Part shown: positions 48,601 through 60,900 of the stretch, piece by piece
How positions within the stretch are numbered: the stretch's first letter is position 1
Layout of the letters: each line of letters opens with the position of its first letter
Assembly (NCBI GenBank): GCA_963931925.1
Contig: OZ007567.1
Span: 93,029,778-93,093,777, forward strand
Reading direction: 5' to 3'
Length of the DNA: 64,000 bases
DNA from: Onchidella celtica
Lineage: Eukaryota > Mollusca > Gastropoda > Systellommatophora > Onchidiidae
Position numbers and translations under genes: made by a program
The notes under the pieces: model-generated
Seen by the model: only the letters and a program-made list of their open reading frames with translations
Databases searched by the model: none
Told to the model about the DNA's origin: nothing

Positions 48601-49780
48601 CTGAAAGATTCATTTCCTGATGCAAGTTTACATATTGTTTCACTTGTGCTACATTATCTCTGCACATGTCAGTTGTCATTTTCATTGTCTGCATTTAGAA
48701 TACATATGTATGTTACTGACCCAGTCTTCATTGGAGTACTGTTCATCATCTCCATTATCTATTGGTGGATCATTTTGTTTTCTGAATTAGCCATCGAATA
48801 AACATAATGTCTCAGCACAGATTTGAAGAAAAAGGATAGAGAGGCTTTAGTGTACTGATCTTATCCTAGATCCAAAGTACATTTAGAGTTGCATCCTGCC
48901 CAAAGAGATCATTATTTCAAATCTTCAAATTGATGTAACAGAGAAATTGTCAGTTTCATTTACACAGAGAGGGCATAAATAAGATTGTCAGTTTTGACAT
49001 CTCAGAAAGACAGAACATTAAGTTTGATAGTGAATTTGCTGTCCCACACATAAAGGGTAAATATTAGGTCTCTTTGTCATTTTTATTCCCCACATATTGA
49101 AAGAGAGGATTCTCAGCCCATTTTCTACTGATAATTTCAGCTCTTATACATTCAGGTTCATGTATAATGTTTTTTCCTCTATATCTTACATACAAGGGCT
49201 CTTGCAATACTATCTTCTATTGTCTTTTCGAACACATTTTAAACTGTATCTTACATTATATAATATACATATATTGGGAAAGTCAACAGATTCCTACCCC
49301 CTGCCCCCTTCTTTTAATGATATTGCTTAATCAAGAGTGATAAAAGTCACTGTTATCTAACGATGTTCAAAGTCTGGATTTTTTTCCATTTTTGTTTTTT
49401 TGGTGAGCCTGAGGGACCTTTGTCAGCTCAAAGCTAGAGTGTTGTCTTTATTATTTTTAATTTTATAATATATTAATGCCATTTTGCTATCTTTCTTGTA
49501 TTGTTATTCTCTTCAAGATGCAGTTTTTCATGGTTAAAATATGGAAATCCATGAACCACTTTATCACTGGAGAATTTATGTATTGTTATATTTATTGCCA
49601 AATTTCTGTGTAATTTGTTATGTTTGATATCAGTGCATGTTGATTTCTATGCATTATTGGACTGGCTGTGTCTTGGATTATTTATGAGGGCTAACCAAGG
49701 TAGGCCTAAATAGAAATTTTGTAACTGAAGAAAGATGGTAGGAAAAAGAAGCAAATATGGACCAGGAAGAGACTGTAAAG
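45691..49780. other. Unassigned region after the DOCK gene
   Basis: Apart from the LINE relic at 46290-46571 and a short GT repeat near 47237-47250, I see only AT-rich sequence without splice-framed coding segments. It may be extended 3' UTR or intergenic DNA. Confidence 0.5.
46290..46571 (-). mobile_element. Decayed LINE 3'-coding relic
   Basis: The - strand frame contains TFPCSSYGRVCLHQMCLNK preceded by a basic RRMRRKHH stretch. This resembles the C-terminal tail of LINE polyproteins, in which a basic region precedes FxCxxCGRxCxSRIGL and an H-rich end. Several key Cys/His positions are lost. Confidence 0.4.
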
Positions 49781-50400
49781 AAAATGATCAAATAATTTCA
49801 TTTGTCTGTCATTGTCAGTGCTTGTCTCCCCATCTCTTAAAAATGATCAAATAATTTCATTTGTCTGTAATTATCAGTGTTTGTCTCTCAAAAATGCCTT
49901 AAAAATGGTCAAATAATTTCATTTGTCTGTCATCATCAGTCACTTATCTCCCAATCTCTTAAAAATGCCTTAAATGATCAAATAATTTCATTTGACTGTC
50001 ATCATCAGTGCTTGTCTCCCAATCTCTTAAAAATGCCTTAAAAATGATCAAATAATTTCATTTGTCTGTCATCATCAGTCACTTATCTCCCAATCTCTTA
50101 AAAATGCCTTAAAAATGATCAAATAATTTCATTTGTCTGTCATCATCAGTGCTTGTCTCCCAATCTCTTAAAAATGCCTTAAAAATGATCAAATAATTTC
50201 ATTTGTCTGTCATCATCAGTGCTTGTCTCCCAATCTCTTAAAAATGCCTTAAAAATGGTCAAATAATTTCATTTGTCTGTCATCTTCAGTCACTTATCTC
50301 CCAATCTCTTTAAAATGCCTTAAAAATGATCAAATAATTTCATTTGTCTGTCATCATCAGTACGCAGTGCTTATCTCCCAATCTCTTAAAAATGCCTTAA
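49781..50400. repeat. Minisatellite, 70-bp unit, about 9 copies
   Basis: The unit starts aaaaatgatcaaataatttc, continues with atttgtctgtcatcatcagt, and ends with cttaaaaatgcctt. Copies alternate between gcttgtctccc and cacttatctccc variants, and the first two are shorter. The array is about 620 bp. Confidence 0.95.
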
Positions 50401-51819
50401 GCTAGGCTTCCTACACTTATCATGTATATCAAGAGACTTGGGTTTCTTTATTTTGTGTGATCAGTGATTACTGTTTGCCTTGTTCACACAAAATGTTTCC
50501 CAGGAGCAAATACTCTCCACATCTCCCACACTGTAGCCCGTGTACAGAGTTCAGAGGCCTGCATCAAAAGTTTTGTAAAACTTCATTAAAGAAATGTCAT
50601 TCATATTAGTGCCAATTACTTCTGTATTATGTACTAATTGAATAATGTTCATGTTAGGCACAAAATCTGATAAACTAATAATTGTACCTTCCTCATTAAA
50701 GAAATTCAATATTTATAAAGATACAGTTTGCTGCCATGTACACAGATGATTATCAGTCTGAATCTAGTCGTGTTTTTTTTTTTTTTAAAATTTTTACATA
50801 CATATGCACAATGTAAAAATTAATGACAAACAAGCTTGTGGCATTTTTGTGTTGCTTCATTGCTAAACTGGTACGTAGCTTGTTAATGGCAAATTTCTTT
50901 CTAAGTTCTGCTCATATTTTCTGGACTGTAGAGAAATGCAAAAGAAGTGTATAGATTCACGTCTTAACCTCATTCATCAGTTATCTTTGACAACCAATAT
51001 TGAAGAATCTTGTATCTGTTTACTTCCATGTTTTGTCTTGAAAACGGTATTTCTAACTGGGATAGAGTTACTGTGTTAATATAATGCAGTTATTCTGAGG
51101 AAGTTGTTTTTAATTTTGTAGTCATTCTGACAACATTGCTATCCCTAACAAGAAAAGCAGGAGTTAAATGCTGAATTTATTTGGAAGGTTCTTGTCAAAG
51201 CATATGGTTTCATAAAAGGGGATGATGGTGGCATTTGAAATGTACTAAAAGTAATCATGTTAGTTATTTCAATTATCAAAATCTGCGTGCAGAGAACATT
51301 TTTTTTTTTTTTCCCAGGGCATTGTGATTTCATTGCTTGCAATTAAAATTATGCTGAGATAGTCTCAAGATTCAGGAAATTACAAAAATTTAATGAAGCT
51401 TGAATGAGATAGTTGTTGAAAATGAGGATGGCTAATCTAATGAAGTCTTCATCACTTTGCATTTCTTTTTATTGTTTTCAGAATATTTTTTGTCTATCTT
51501 GGATGGGGAAGGGTTTTGTTTGTAAGAGGGAAATTCATGGAGTGTTTTGTTGTTATTTTTTAGTGATTTTATTTCATTTACTTTGTAATTTGTATCCTGT
51601 TTCATCACTATGTTCTAGACTTAAGTACAGCTATACAGTGTTAATAATTAAAATGTCATTTCACTAAAATGTTGGGTTGTGTTTTGTTTCATTGTCATCA
51701 GTAAAGAATACAGTTTCATGTGTGCTGTCTGCTTAGCATTGTGCCTTTTACCTAAAGGTCATACATTTATACTGCTACAGCTGTCATCCACAAGTATTAA
51801 ATAGATTTAACCAGATTAT
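50401..51819. other. AT-rich stretch, nothing recognised
   Basis: T and A runs occur, including a 14-base T run around 51299-51312. No gene, splice-framed segment or repeat family was identified. Confidence 0.5.
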
Positions 51820-52430
51820 AAATCTAAATAACCGACCATGCTTGTCCTTTCTCTTACTCATATGTGAGTGTGCATGAGAAAACCCACAATGTGTCGGCAG
51901 AGCTGATTTTGAGAAAAATGGCTTTGAAGTGAAAATATGGGTCCGACACAAACTTCCAACTTGGCTGTTGTTTAGGGGACCGTGGCATGTTACAGGGTAA
52001 ACTGTAGACGAGCAGTGAACACTACTCACTATGATCTCTATAAAGGCTTTGTAATTAGACTACTGTCTCCTAACAAGATCCAAAAACTTCCGACTTGGCT
52101 GTTGTTTAGGGGACCGTGGCATATTACAGGGTAAACTGTAGATGAGCAGTGAACACTACTCAGTATGATCTCTATAACGGCTTAGTTATTAGACTACGGT
52201 CTCCTAACAGCAATCACTCCAATATTAATGGGTCAATTAGCTATTGCCACTTTTAGGATTAAGTGCCGTTTTCTCAAAATCTTGTTTTAGGGGGGGTCAC
52301 TGACTTCAATTTATCAGAAATGTCTTGTCTTTTATTATGTGTACAGAACTCAAAATGTCATGTTTGCGACTTATTGTGGGTTTTCTCATGCACACTCACA
52401 TATGGTGAAATGAAGACAAATTAAGGCAGG
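51820..52430. mobile_element. Element with long inverted repeats and an internal tandem duplication
   Basis: Bases 51859-51890 and 52373-52404 form a perfect 32-bp inverted repeat, with weaker complementarity continuing on both sides. Between them a unit of about 125 bp is present twice (51951-52075 and 52085-52208, offset 134). The layout resembles a foldback-type or long-TIR element. No target duplication was identified and no coding frame is present. Confidence 0.7.
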
Positions 52431-55400
52431 TTTTTAAAATTCCACCCTAGAAAAAGGAAGTCCTCCTTACATGTTCTGGATTTCAGAGAGCTTATTTATT
52501 TTCTAGGTAGTGGAAGTTTGCATGATGTCTCTGAATAATACAGGATAATCTTAGCAGACAGGGTTGGTAAGGTGGTGTTAATCTCAAATGCTCAGGTGTG
52601 TGACCCACTTTTGTGTCACCTGGTTACATGCAGTTGCAACAAGAGATGCTATTGAAAATGTCGATATCATCTCCTAGGAAATGGTAGCATTTGGCTACCA
52701 TCCAGTGATAACTTTTCATGAGAAAGAATGCTGGTGTTAGGTCTTGGTAGGAATATACATGTACAATGGACAGACAAGGCAAAAAATGTAATGAAAGATT
52801 TAATTCTTTTGCATACAATACAGAAAACACATTTCAGAACACATTTTAGAAAAGCAGGTAACCTGTCATAACTGATACATCAAAACGTGTCCAAGTTAAT
52901 ACTAACAAATACACAGCAAAGACAGAGACAGGCCTCATTCACATCCCATCAGTGTTCCCTATGCATGTGTGTGAATAGTTTACTTAAGACCAAGACTTTG
53001 TAATATTGAAAGTGTAACAGAACTGTGCATATAAAACTCCTGCTTGGCATGAACTTTTGAATTCCAGCTCCAGTTTGTGCTTGATATTGCAGAAAATCAT
53101 CTGAAATTGTCACCTAAATTAATGCAATGCAAGAAAATTACTTGCAAATAATCAGCTCAGATTTCATGAGAGTTCTATCAAATCTGCAAAATGCTTTATT
53201 TCTTTCTTTCCCAATGGATAACTTCAATTTTCAAAAACAGTTTTCTTTCGTAAGAGAAATCTACTGTTCGTTTGCTCAACAGCAAAACCATTTCAAAAAA
53301 CATTCCTACTCAGTCTCAGAGTCAAAGTTTTTTTCCATTTAGCAAGTGTATTTCTGTGTGCATTAGTAAGAAAAATTTTTATGAAATGATGGGACAAAAT
53401 GGAAACAGCATAAAAATACAGAGAGTGTGTTTAACTCCTTTCATTCCATGTTCATCAGATGACTGCATTCTTAAGTCCATATTAAAAAAAAAAAGACTTG
53501 TAAACCTTCAGCCAATTGACAAATGGAGTCACTCAGATTCTCAGTAGTTACAATAGCTACTTGTGGCCTGTATGCAGGCATTTGCCCCCAATAGTAAAGA
53601 GCTAAATTTGTACTTCAAAGATACACAAGTCCATCATTCACATTTTGCTTCCCAAATGTTTCATGTGACCTGCAGCTCATTTCTGAGACTGAAATATTTG
53701 AACAAAAAAAATGCTTTTACAATAAATTCTTCTGTGGTCAGAGACAACAAAAAGCATCATGTGCAACCAACCTCTAAGTTCAGTACTTTTCACCAAACAT
53801 GGTTTGTGTTTTCCTTTTCATTCCCTGGAAAAAAACTCTAAAGATATACGGAGAAATTGATACTTCTAAAAAACTCCTTACGTTAAAACAGAATCATATC
53901 ATAAACATCTTATGCCCCAGTTAAAAAACAACAACACATTACACTTACAGAAAGATTTATAAAACAAATCAACTAAGATTTTTGCCCACAGCACAAATTC
54001 TAATTGGCAACTTTTAGGTCTGCACATCTTGACCAGGTCAGATCATGACTTCCTGAAACCAGTCTTTCATCACAGCTTTGTATCTATCCTATCACATCTA
54101 TAATATACATCAGCAGATTCATGCAATGTGTGATGTATACATTACTGGGAGGGTGGTTATTCTGCTGCAGAGGGAACAAGAGTGAAGTCCCAGGGACATT
54201 ATAAAGCCAGACAAAGGATGCACTGGAGGACAAAGGAGAAATGACATGCATGATGACAAATGTAATAAAAATGATTAAGGCCACTTGAGCCACGTATTGC
54301 ACTTTCCATGAGAAAAGGAAAGAAAAAATAAAATACAGCTACAAAACAGTTCACACTGGTACTTAAAACAAAGGTACAGAGTTAGGTACACTAACAAACT
54401 ATTACAAATTACACAGGATGTCTCAAAAGTCATGCCTTGGAACATTCGGTTCAGCCTATGAAGTTTATGCTAGGTATTTCTCAATAAATGCAAAAAGAGC
54501 AAATGCTCAAAGAGTTCTTAGAATGTGAAAGGAACTGATTCCAAATTTATGACATGACTAACTGTTTTACTCATACTATTATGCAAATCTATGTGACCAA
54601 TGCAATTTAAGCAGAAACCATACAATGTATGGACACAAGAGTTCATTATCTAAAGTATCCATACAAGTTGACTGAAACAATGGGATACATGTAGGCTGTA
54701 CATTTATAACTCTGCTTAAGTACTTCATAATGTTCATAATCTGTATCTATTGTGAGACATTTAGTGATTTACAGCACAGACACATTCTCTCTGATTTTGA
54801 AATGTGAGAGTACTATAAAAAAAACTTAACTAAACATACATGCATGAATAGCTGTAAATGATGAAAGAACATCTTGAACTAGAAAAAAAAGACAAGATTT
54901 TCCCTACAATTTACACGTATATATACTGGCATGAAGTAATGATATTATCTCTTAATAATCAATAGATTACGTTTAATCTATAAATATTGGACGGCTGCTT
55001 TTCCATTTAGAATTTACTGCACTACTCAAAAAAATAAAACAGAATCCAACCTGTACTTGTCCAGCTTTGAGACAATGTTTAAATTGCATACCATGAATCT
55101 ATTACTGGTAACTTTTAAAATATGCTCCAAAGGGTGAAATATTTCCTGAATTTTTACCACTCTAATCTCACTTCTGGGACATCAAATGTTCAGATTCCCC
55201 AACACGTAAATTAGCATGTACTGGAAATAGGGAGCAAAGCTAAATTTCCTGAAAATGAGACAAAAAGCCAGACGTGACATTACCCATATGAAAAAAAATA
55301 ACTGTATAATTCCTCCCTGGAACAAAGAATTGTTACCATAGATTTAGGTCTGATCTCAAACTTTCTTTCCAAATTTCCTTCCCCAACACTTGATAATTCT

Positions 55401-57790
55401 GAACACGCAAACGAACACAGAAATAAAATGTGTGTTTTTGTGAAGTTTCTTCCATACAAGTGACTGCATATATACTGCTCACAAAGCCAGCTGGTATATA
55501 TGGCTACGCATAGTTAAAACAAATGATGCAACTAGCACTACATCCCTATGTGCAAAAACCTCTCTATACTTGGCATAAATACATAATGTTTTGCTAGCAT
55601 AATTACAGGCACATATATCAAGTCGCATGATCAGAGATGTTTTATTTTCTTCTTCTTTTTGGAGGAAATAATATTTTCACAGGTATCAGTAGTTTGTGAC
55701 TTATAAATTCCACTAATAACACACTGTATTGTAAGGATCAATCATGTAAAATCATATTATTATCACTAAGATTAAGAATCTACACTGCTTCAGATAAATA
55801 AATGTACATCTTACAGTTAAAATAAAGACTTAGCCAGCCAAAGAAAAACAGAACAACAGAAAAGAATCAAAATAAACTTCCACACTAGAACAAAGCAGCC
55901 TCCTCTCACACAGAATGATTAATACCCACAAAAGTAATCAACTCTTTTCTCTATGACAAATAAATGCATTAATGTACAGCAGACTAGATAATAAAACAAT
56001 GTTGATAAAATATAATGCTATATACTCTCTCAAACAGCAGCTCTGTAAAAGTATATTTACACTATCATACAATTACTGAACTTTCTCTAACCTCTGTGGA
56101 GCTAAATGGTCTTTTCAAAAGGAAGAAAAGTTTGTAAAAGTGAATATTTCCAGCTCTGCCCCTCAGATGCATGCAAGTATGTGAGTGGTTTTTCATTCAT
56201 GTTTTATCCAACAGCTGAAAAAACATACACTTAAGAGTGCAGTTTCTCCACAATTAGTCACCGATTATTCATTATACAATGATCCCATTTGATTCTATAT
56301 TTATATGACCAAATGAAACCTTGTGTTTTCTCCAGATCTGACAAAGAAAATGACAGAAAATATGATGTACATCAGAAAGTCATTTCTACAACAAGCCTCT
56401 GCCAGTTCATGTCATAAAAATTTCCATAGTAAAATACCAAAAAAAAAAAAAAAAAGTCATAAAATGTCACTAACCACTGATGTGCCTTTATTAATAACAT
56501 AAAGACACGCCCAAACTATCAAGCAATGCAGTAAAGGTTATTTGGCCTCACAAATGCAATTTTCATTTGCTTCTAAAATATTTGGACGTTAACTGATATA
56601 AGCATGCAATGCCCCACTGAGAAAAAAGTTCTCCGATTTAAAACTATTCCATGCACAACCTCGCAAAAAAAAAGGTAAATATGTAAAATAAACCCTGCAA
56701 CCTGGGTTTGAACAAAACACAACCATAATATGGGTGAACAAAGAAAAGCAAATGCAGTATTCCATGACTAAGATAACAAATGAACAACTAGACAAGCTGC
56801 AAAAAAATCACCGCCGACTCCATGAATCACTGTTACGATATGCCTATGTAAGCAAAAACATTAGCACAGGTACAGAGATATACATTGCTGCAGATCAAGT
56901 AACATTCAACATTTCCAATCATTATAGGATGTCAGTGCAAAGTTTCATGCATGGCAAATGGGAGAAAATGTTCATTAAATATATATAGAACTAAGCACCA
57001 CTGACCAAAAAAAAATTAATGTATATAACATGTACCAGTTGTTGTAAAGGAATAGATTTTGCTTCAAACATTATACTGAGAAGACATGGGTTTATACACA
57101 ACTAATGCTTACTGACATTAAAAATTGCTCTATTAAAAAGCTGACAGTTTTATATTGTTTGCATCTGCACTATTGTTGCGTTTCACTTCTTCCATGATGT
57201 AGAATGCACAAAACTTCCTTGGCTGTCTATTCCAGTGTGTCAAAAGATTACTCACATAATTACTGATGATGGGAAATTCTCATTACAATGTTGGAGAGTT
57301 TTATTTCTACAAGCAGGTCACTGAGTGGAGACAAATAATGCCCCCGTTAACCACAGACTTGTGACAGCAAACTTGTGCTATGCAAATATGCAGGACAGAT
57401 TGAATTCTATTACAACATTCCACTGACAAGTTTTTCCAAAAGATCATTCCTGCAGTGGATGAGGATGGTATCTGAGATCACCACATTCCCAAATCAATTT
57501 CCCTTTGCTAGGTACCACTGATATAAAAATGTGGCTTGGACTATGATTCTTCCTGCAACTGAAAAATTCTCATCCTCAACAGTTCTTACCACTGTTCCAA
57601 AATAATGTAAATTATGGGTTACAGGAAAAAAAAAAATCACACATAGTGTAGCTTTTTATGCTTATCAAACATCTGGAGTTCAGTCCTTGCAAAGTGCAGA
57701 CACACACATCTTTAACAAGAAGAAGAGGCTGGAAATGACTTGGAATTTGAAATGTAGTAAACTGAAGCTAGCCTAATTAAATTGCACTAA
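52431..57790. other. Long AT-rich non-coding stretch, possibly 3' UTR of the headpiece gene
   Basis: It lies immediately 3' of the - strand headpiece stop codon. Translated frames are short and low complexity. A purine-rich A bias on the + strand (T bias on the - strand) continues from the last exon. TTTATT (AATAAA on the - strand) occurs at several places, so no single poly-A site can be chosen. Confidence 0.4.
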
Positions 57791-57904
57791 TTAATATAGG
57801 TCTAATTTGCGTTTAATGTCGTTCCGTTTCCATTCAGCCATTTTGTAGAATCTATCCCTTGGCATGTTGAACAGCGTTTCAAACTCCTGATTGGATAAGT
57901 GAAT
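57791..57904 (-). CDS. ABLIM-like: Headpiece gene, last exon with stop
   Basis: 114 bases after the acceptor ...catcctacag; stop TAA at 57793-57791. It encodes the second half of the headpiece: IHLSNQEFETLFNMPRDRFY and KMAEWKRNDIKRKLDLY. Phase 0 in. Confidence 0.9.
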   Translation of the reverse strand: MHLSNQEFETLFNMPRDRFYKMAEWKRNDIKRKLDLY

Positions 57905-60900
57905 CTGTAGGATGAACAGAAGAAAACAAACTAGTGAATGGAAACACATACCATCCAATTAAAATGAAAATGAAACTTATAATGAATTTTCATAAATGTG
58001 AGGTGCTCTAGGGAAATGGTCCAAATGTCGTGCTTGGCACATTCGAGATAGAGCCAAAAACAGGTGGACAGGCATAAATAGATTCCTCAATCATGTCTTA
58101 ACCCTTTGAACACTATTGCACGGTACACCAGTCAAATTGTACGGCGATATATACACTATTGACCGGTACAGAGGTCATAAGGGTGACACCGCATATTTGT
58201 GCTCCTACGTCATCAAAAGTTGCGTTTGGCTGCCATTTTTTATTCCCAGTTGTAAACAAAGAGAAACTAGAAGCCGACGCATAGTTTGGAGAGGTTTTTT
58301 GTGAAATATTCGTGATGCATGCATAGAATGCAATGTTTTTTTATGTATCAAAAGGGGCTCAACGTGCTGGACTGACTGGCATACCAAGGCCCAATACTGG
58401 AGATAAAAGATAAGAAAAACATTCTATAATGCTCACATTTGCTCCCTATCCATCAATGTTGTTTTTGTTTGTGTTTCCATCATTATATTACTATCTATGA
58501 AAATGGCAATTTTGGGCTGGGGGACCAGGGACAGGGGTTCATAAGGACAGGGGGACCAGTGTTCAAAGGGTTAATGCCTGAGCAAAATGATTTTGATGAA
58601 ATCCGCCTACAAATATGTTTTGTTTTTAAAAACATTTTTTCTGATCAAATCTCATGGTCTTTTTAAAGTTACATAGACTTTCAAGGTGTTTTTCTCAAAA
58701 GTGACGTTTTCTACCTTGCCACCTTGAATTAGCCATAATCAGGTCAATTTTTAACTCAGGATAGTTCACACTTTCACAGTATACCTTTAACTCAATTTTG
58801 AAAAAATTGGCCATGTGGACCAATTCCCTGGAGAGGCTCACAAATTTGCAGTGACAGTCAACAAATCATATCCTCACATAATCACAGTATAAAGTCAGCC
58901 CCTATTCTATCCCCAAGATCTGCCTTCACTTTTCTATTAAACTCTGTGGCATTGGACAGATTTGTGCTGTGTGGACCAAATAATTTTGTTAAGATTGATA
59001 TTCTTCCTGCACAAACGATGAAGACCCTATGGGTATCCCTATGGATAATGAAGACCCAACTAACTGTTCTATAAAGAGTATCAAACTCAGTCTCTTGAGT
59101 GCCTGGCTGTTTTACAATAATCAGGTATTCATTCTCCTGCTTATTCGTGGATATGCTTAACATTCATCCTCAATATTTCTCCTATGATGTCCCCTCAACA
59201 CAACTGTTTTTCCCATCTTTACTTCAGCAAACATGTTGGCAAACAAGACCAAATCTCTACACAACTACCTGTGTGCTTCAGCTTTAAGAGTCCCCGTAAA
59301 AGCCAACAAGGATAAAGTAAGACAGATATGGCTTTTTTCTATGTGTAGGCCTAAATTGTGGAACAACCATTACCGCTGACACCAAGCAAAGAGATAACAT
59401 CATCACATTTAAAAATAGACTCAAAACTGAATTGTTTGGGACTGTTTTCTTTGAAACTGAATTATGATCTTTTGGTCTCAGAAGTTTGAGGATGCTAGCA
59501 CACGAAGTTTTGTTAACCCTCACCCTGCGCGGGGCGGCAATAGTCGGTATTGACTTGCAAGCGCTCACGCCGCACGGGCGGCAAAAGTCGCCCAGGTCAA
59601 GCTGACCGCGCCACGCGCAAGCCGTAATTTCAGGCGTCGGGTCACTGGCCTTTTTTAGACGTAACCACCGTGTTATTGTTCACTGTATCTCTTCTAAATC
59701 AAACACATTGTGACATGGACATGTTAACCAGTGAACCACTGGTCGGAATCACAAAGGCTAAGCTTTCAAAGGCTCTCCCCACACTTTCAAAAGATGTAAC
59801 ATCGACATGCGAACTGTTGCTCAACAAATTTGCAATATTATCTCATTTTCTCACAAGCTGACCACCATCTGGAGTTGTCTATATCTAAGAACCAATCAGA
59901 ACCAAGCTCTGAAATAATCTTTGCCCCAAATGCCCATATTGGTTTATTAGTATGTGTCAATCAGGATGAAACCATTTGTGTAGGGCTTGGGAGGGCGTGG
60001 CTTGTTATCACACTTCGTTCTCACGAAAACTACAGCTGTCAGCTTGGAAGAATAAGTCAGATCATTGGTTAGAGACTGACAGACTAAGGTTTTGCTGGTT
60101 AATTCATTATCAAGCGTGATAAGGCTTAGCAGCTAATGTTTTCATACCGATCAATAAAAACCGAACCACGTGGACAGCGTATGTGGTCATCGCAGAGCGG
60201 CACCGGTCAGTGACCCCAGATAAGATTCACCGTGAGTAAGGTCACTGACCATGCAGCGGGCTTTACGGGTAGCGCGCGGTGTATGGGTTAATGTGTGAGT
60301 GGGAGCATGATGAATTGATCTTATGTTAATCCTGTTTCTAATTTTAGTTCAGAGCCTTAGAGCACACACATTTTTTTTATTTTGTGTGGATTTGAGTGCT
60401 ATACAAACTAATTATTACAATGACAATATGGTAAGTTAATGGTACATTCATTTACTAACCTCTAGCTGATTTGTGTCTACATCCTTAGGTAAGTCAAAGT
60501 TGGTGATCTTCAGACAATCAAAGGGATAAATCTGAAAGTATGATAATAAACAAACATATTATTGACTGTTATTTGTATACTGAAGCTATGAATCTGAGAC
60601 ATGCAAGTTAACAAAACAATATGGAACTGAGTGATAGTCAATAAGAAAATTAAAAAAAAATGAGTACAGCAACTGTTTGTCACACTGTTTCAAATTATTT
60701 CAAATAAAGACTGGCAAGCAAGCCATCTAGAAATTACAGGTTAAATGGATATAATGCAACAAAAGAAGATACAACAATTCCAGTCTCATCACAACAGATT
60801 ATCTGTCATCAAATATTTCTGAAAATCCTACTTCACTGTCCACAATTCATTCAGAATTTCATGGATATCTTCAAACTATTAAAGAAAAAGTAAATAATCT

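Noticed and set aside
54084..54302. 72-codon - strand frame with hydrophobic stretches
   Set aside because: Isolated, no homology recognised, in a region that may be 3' UTR.
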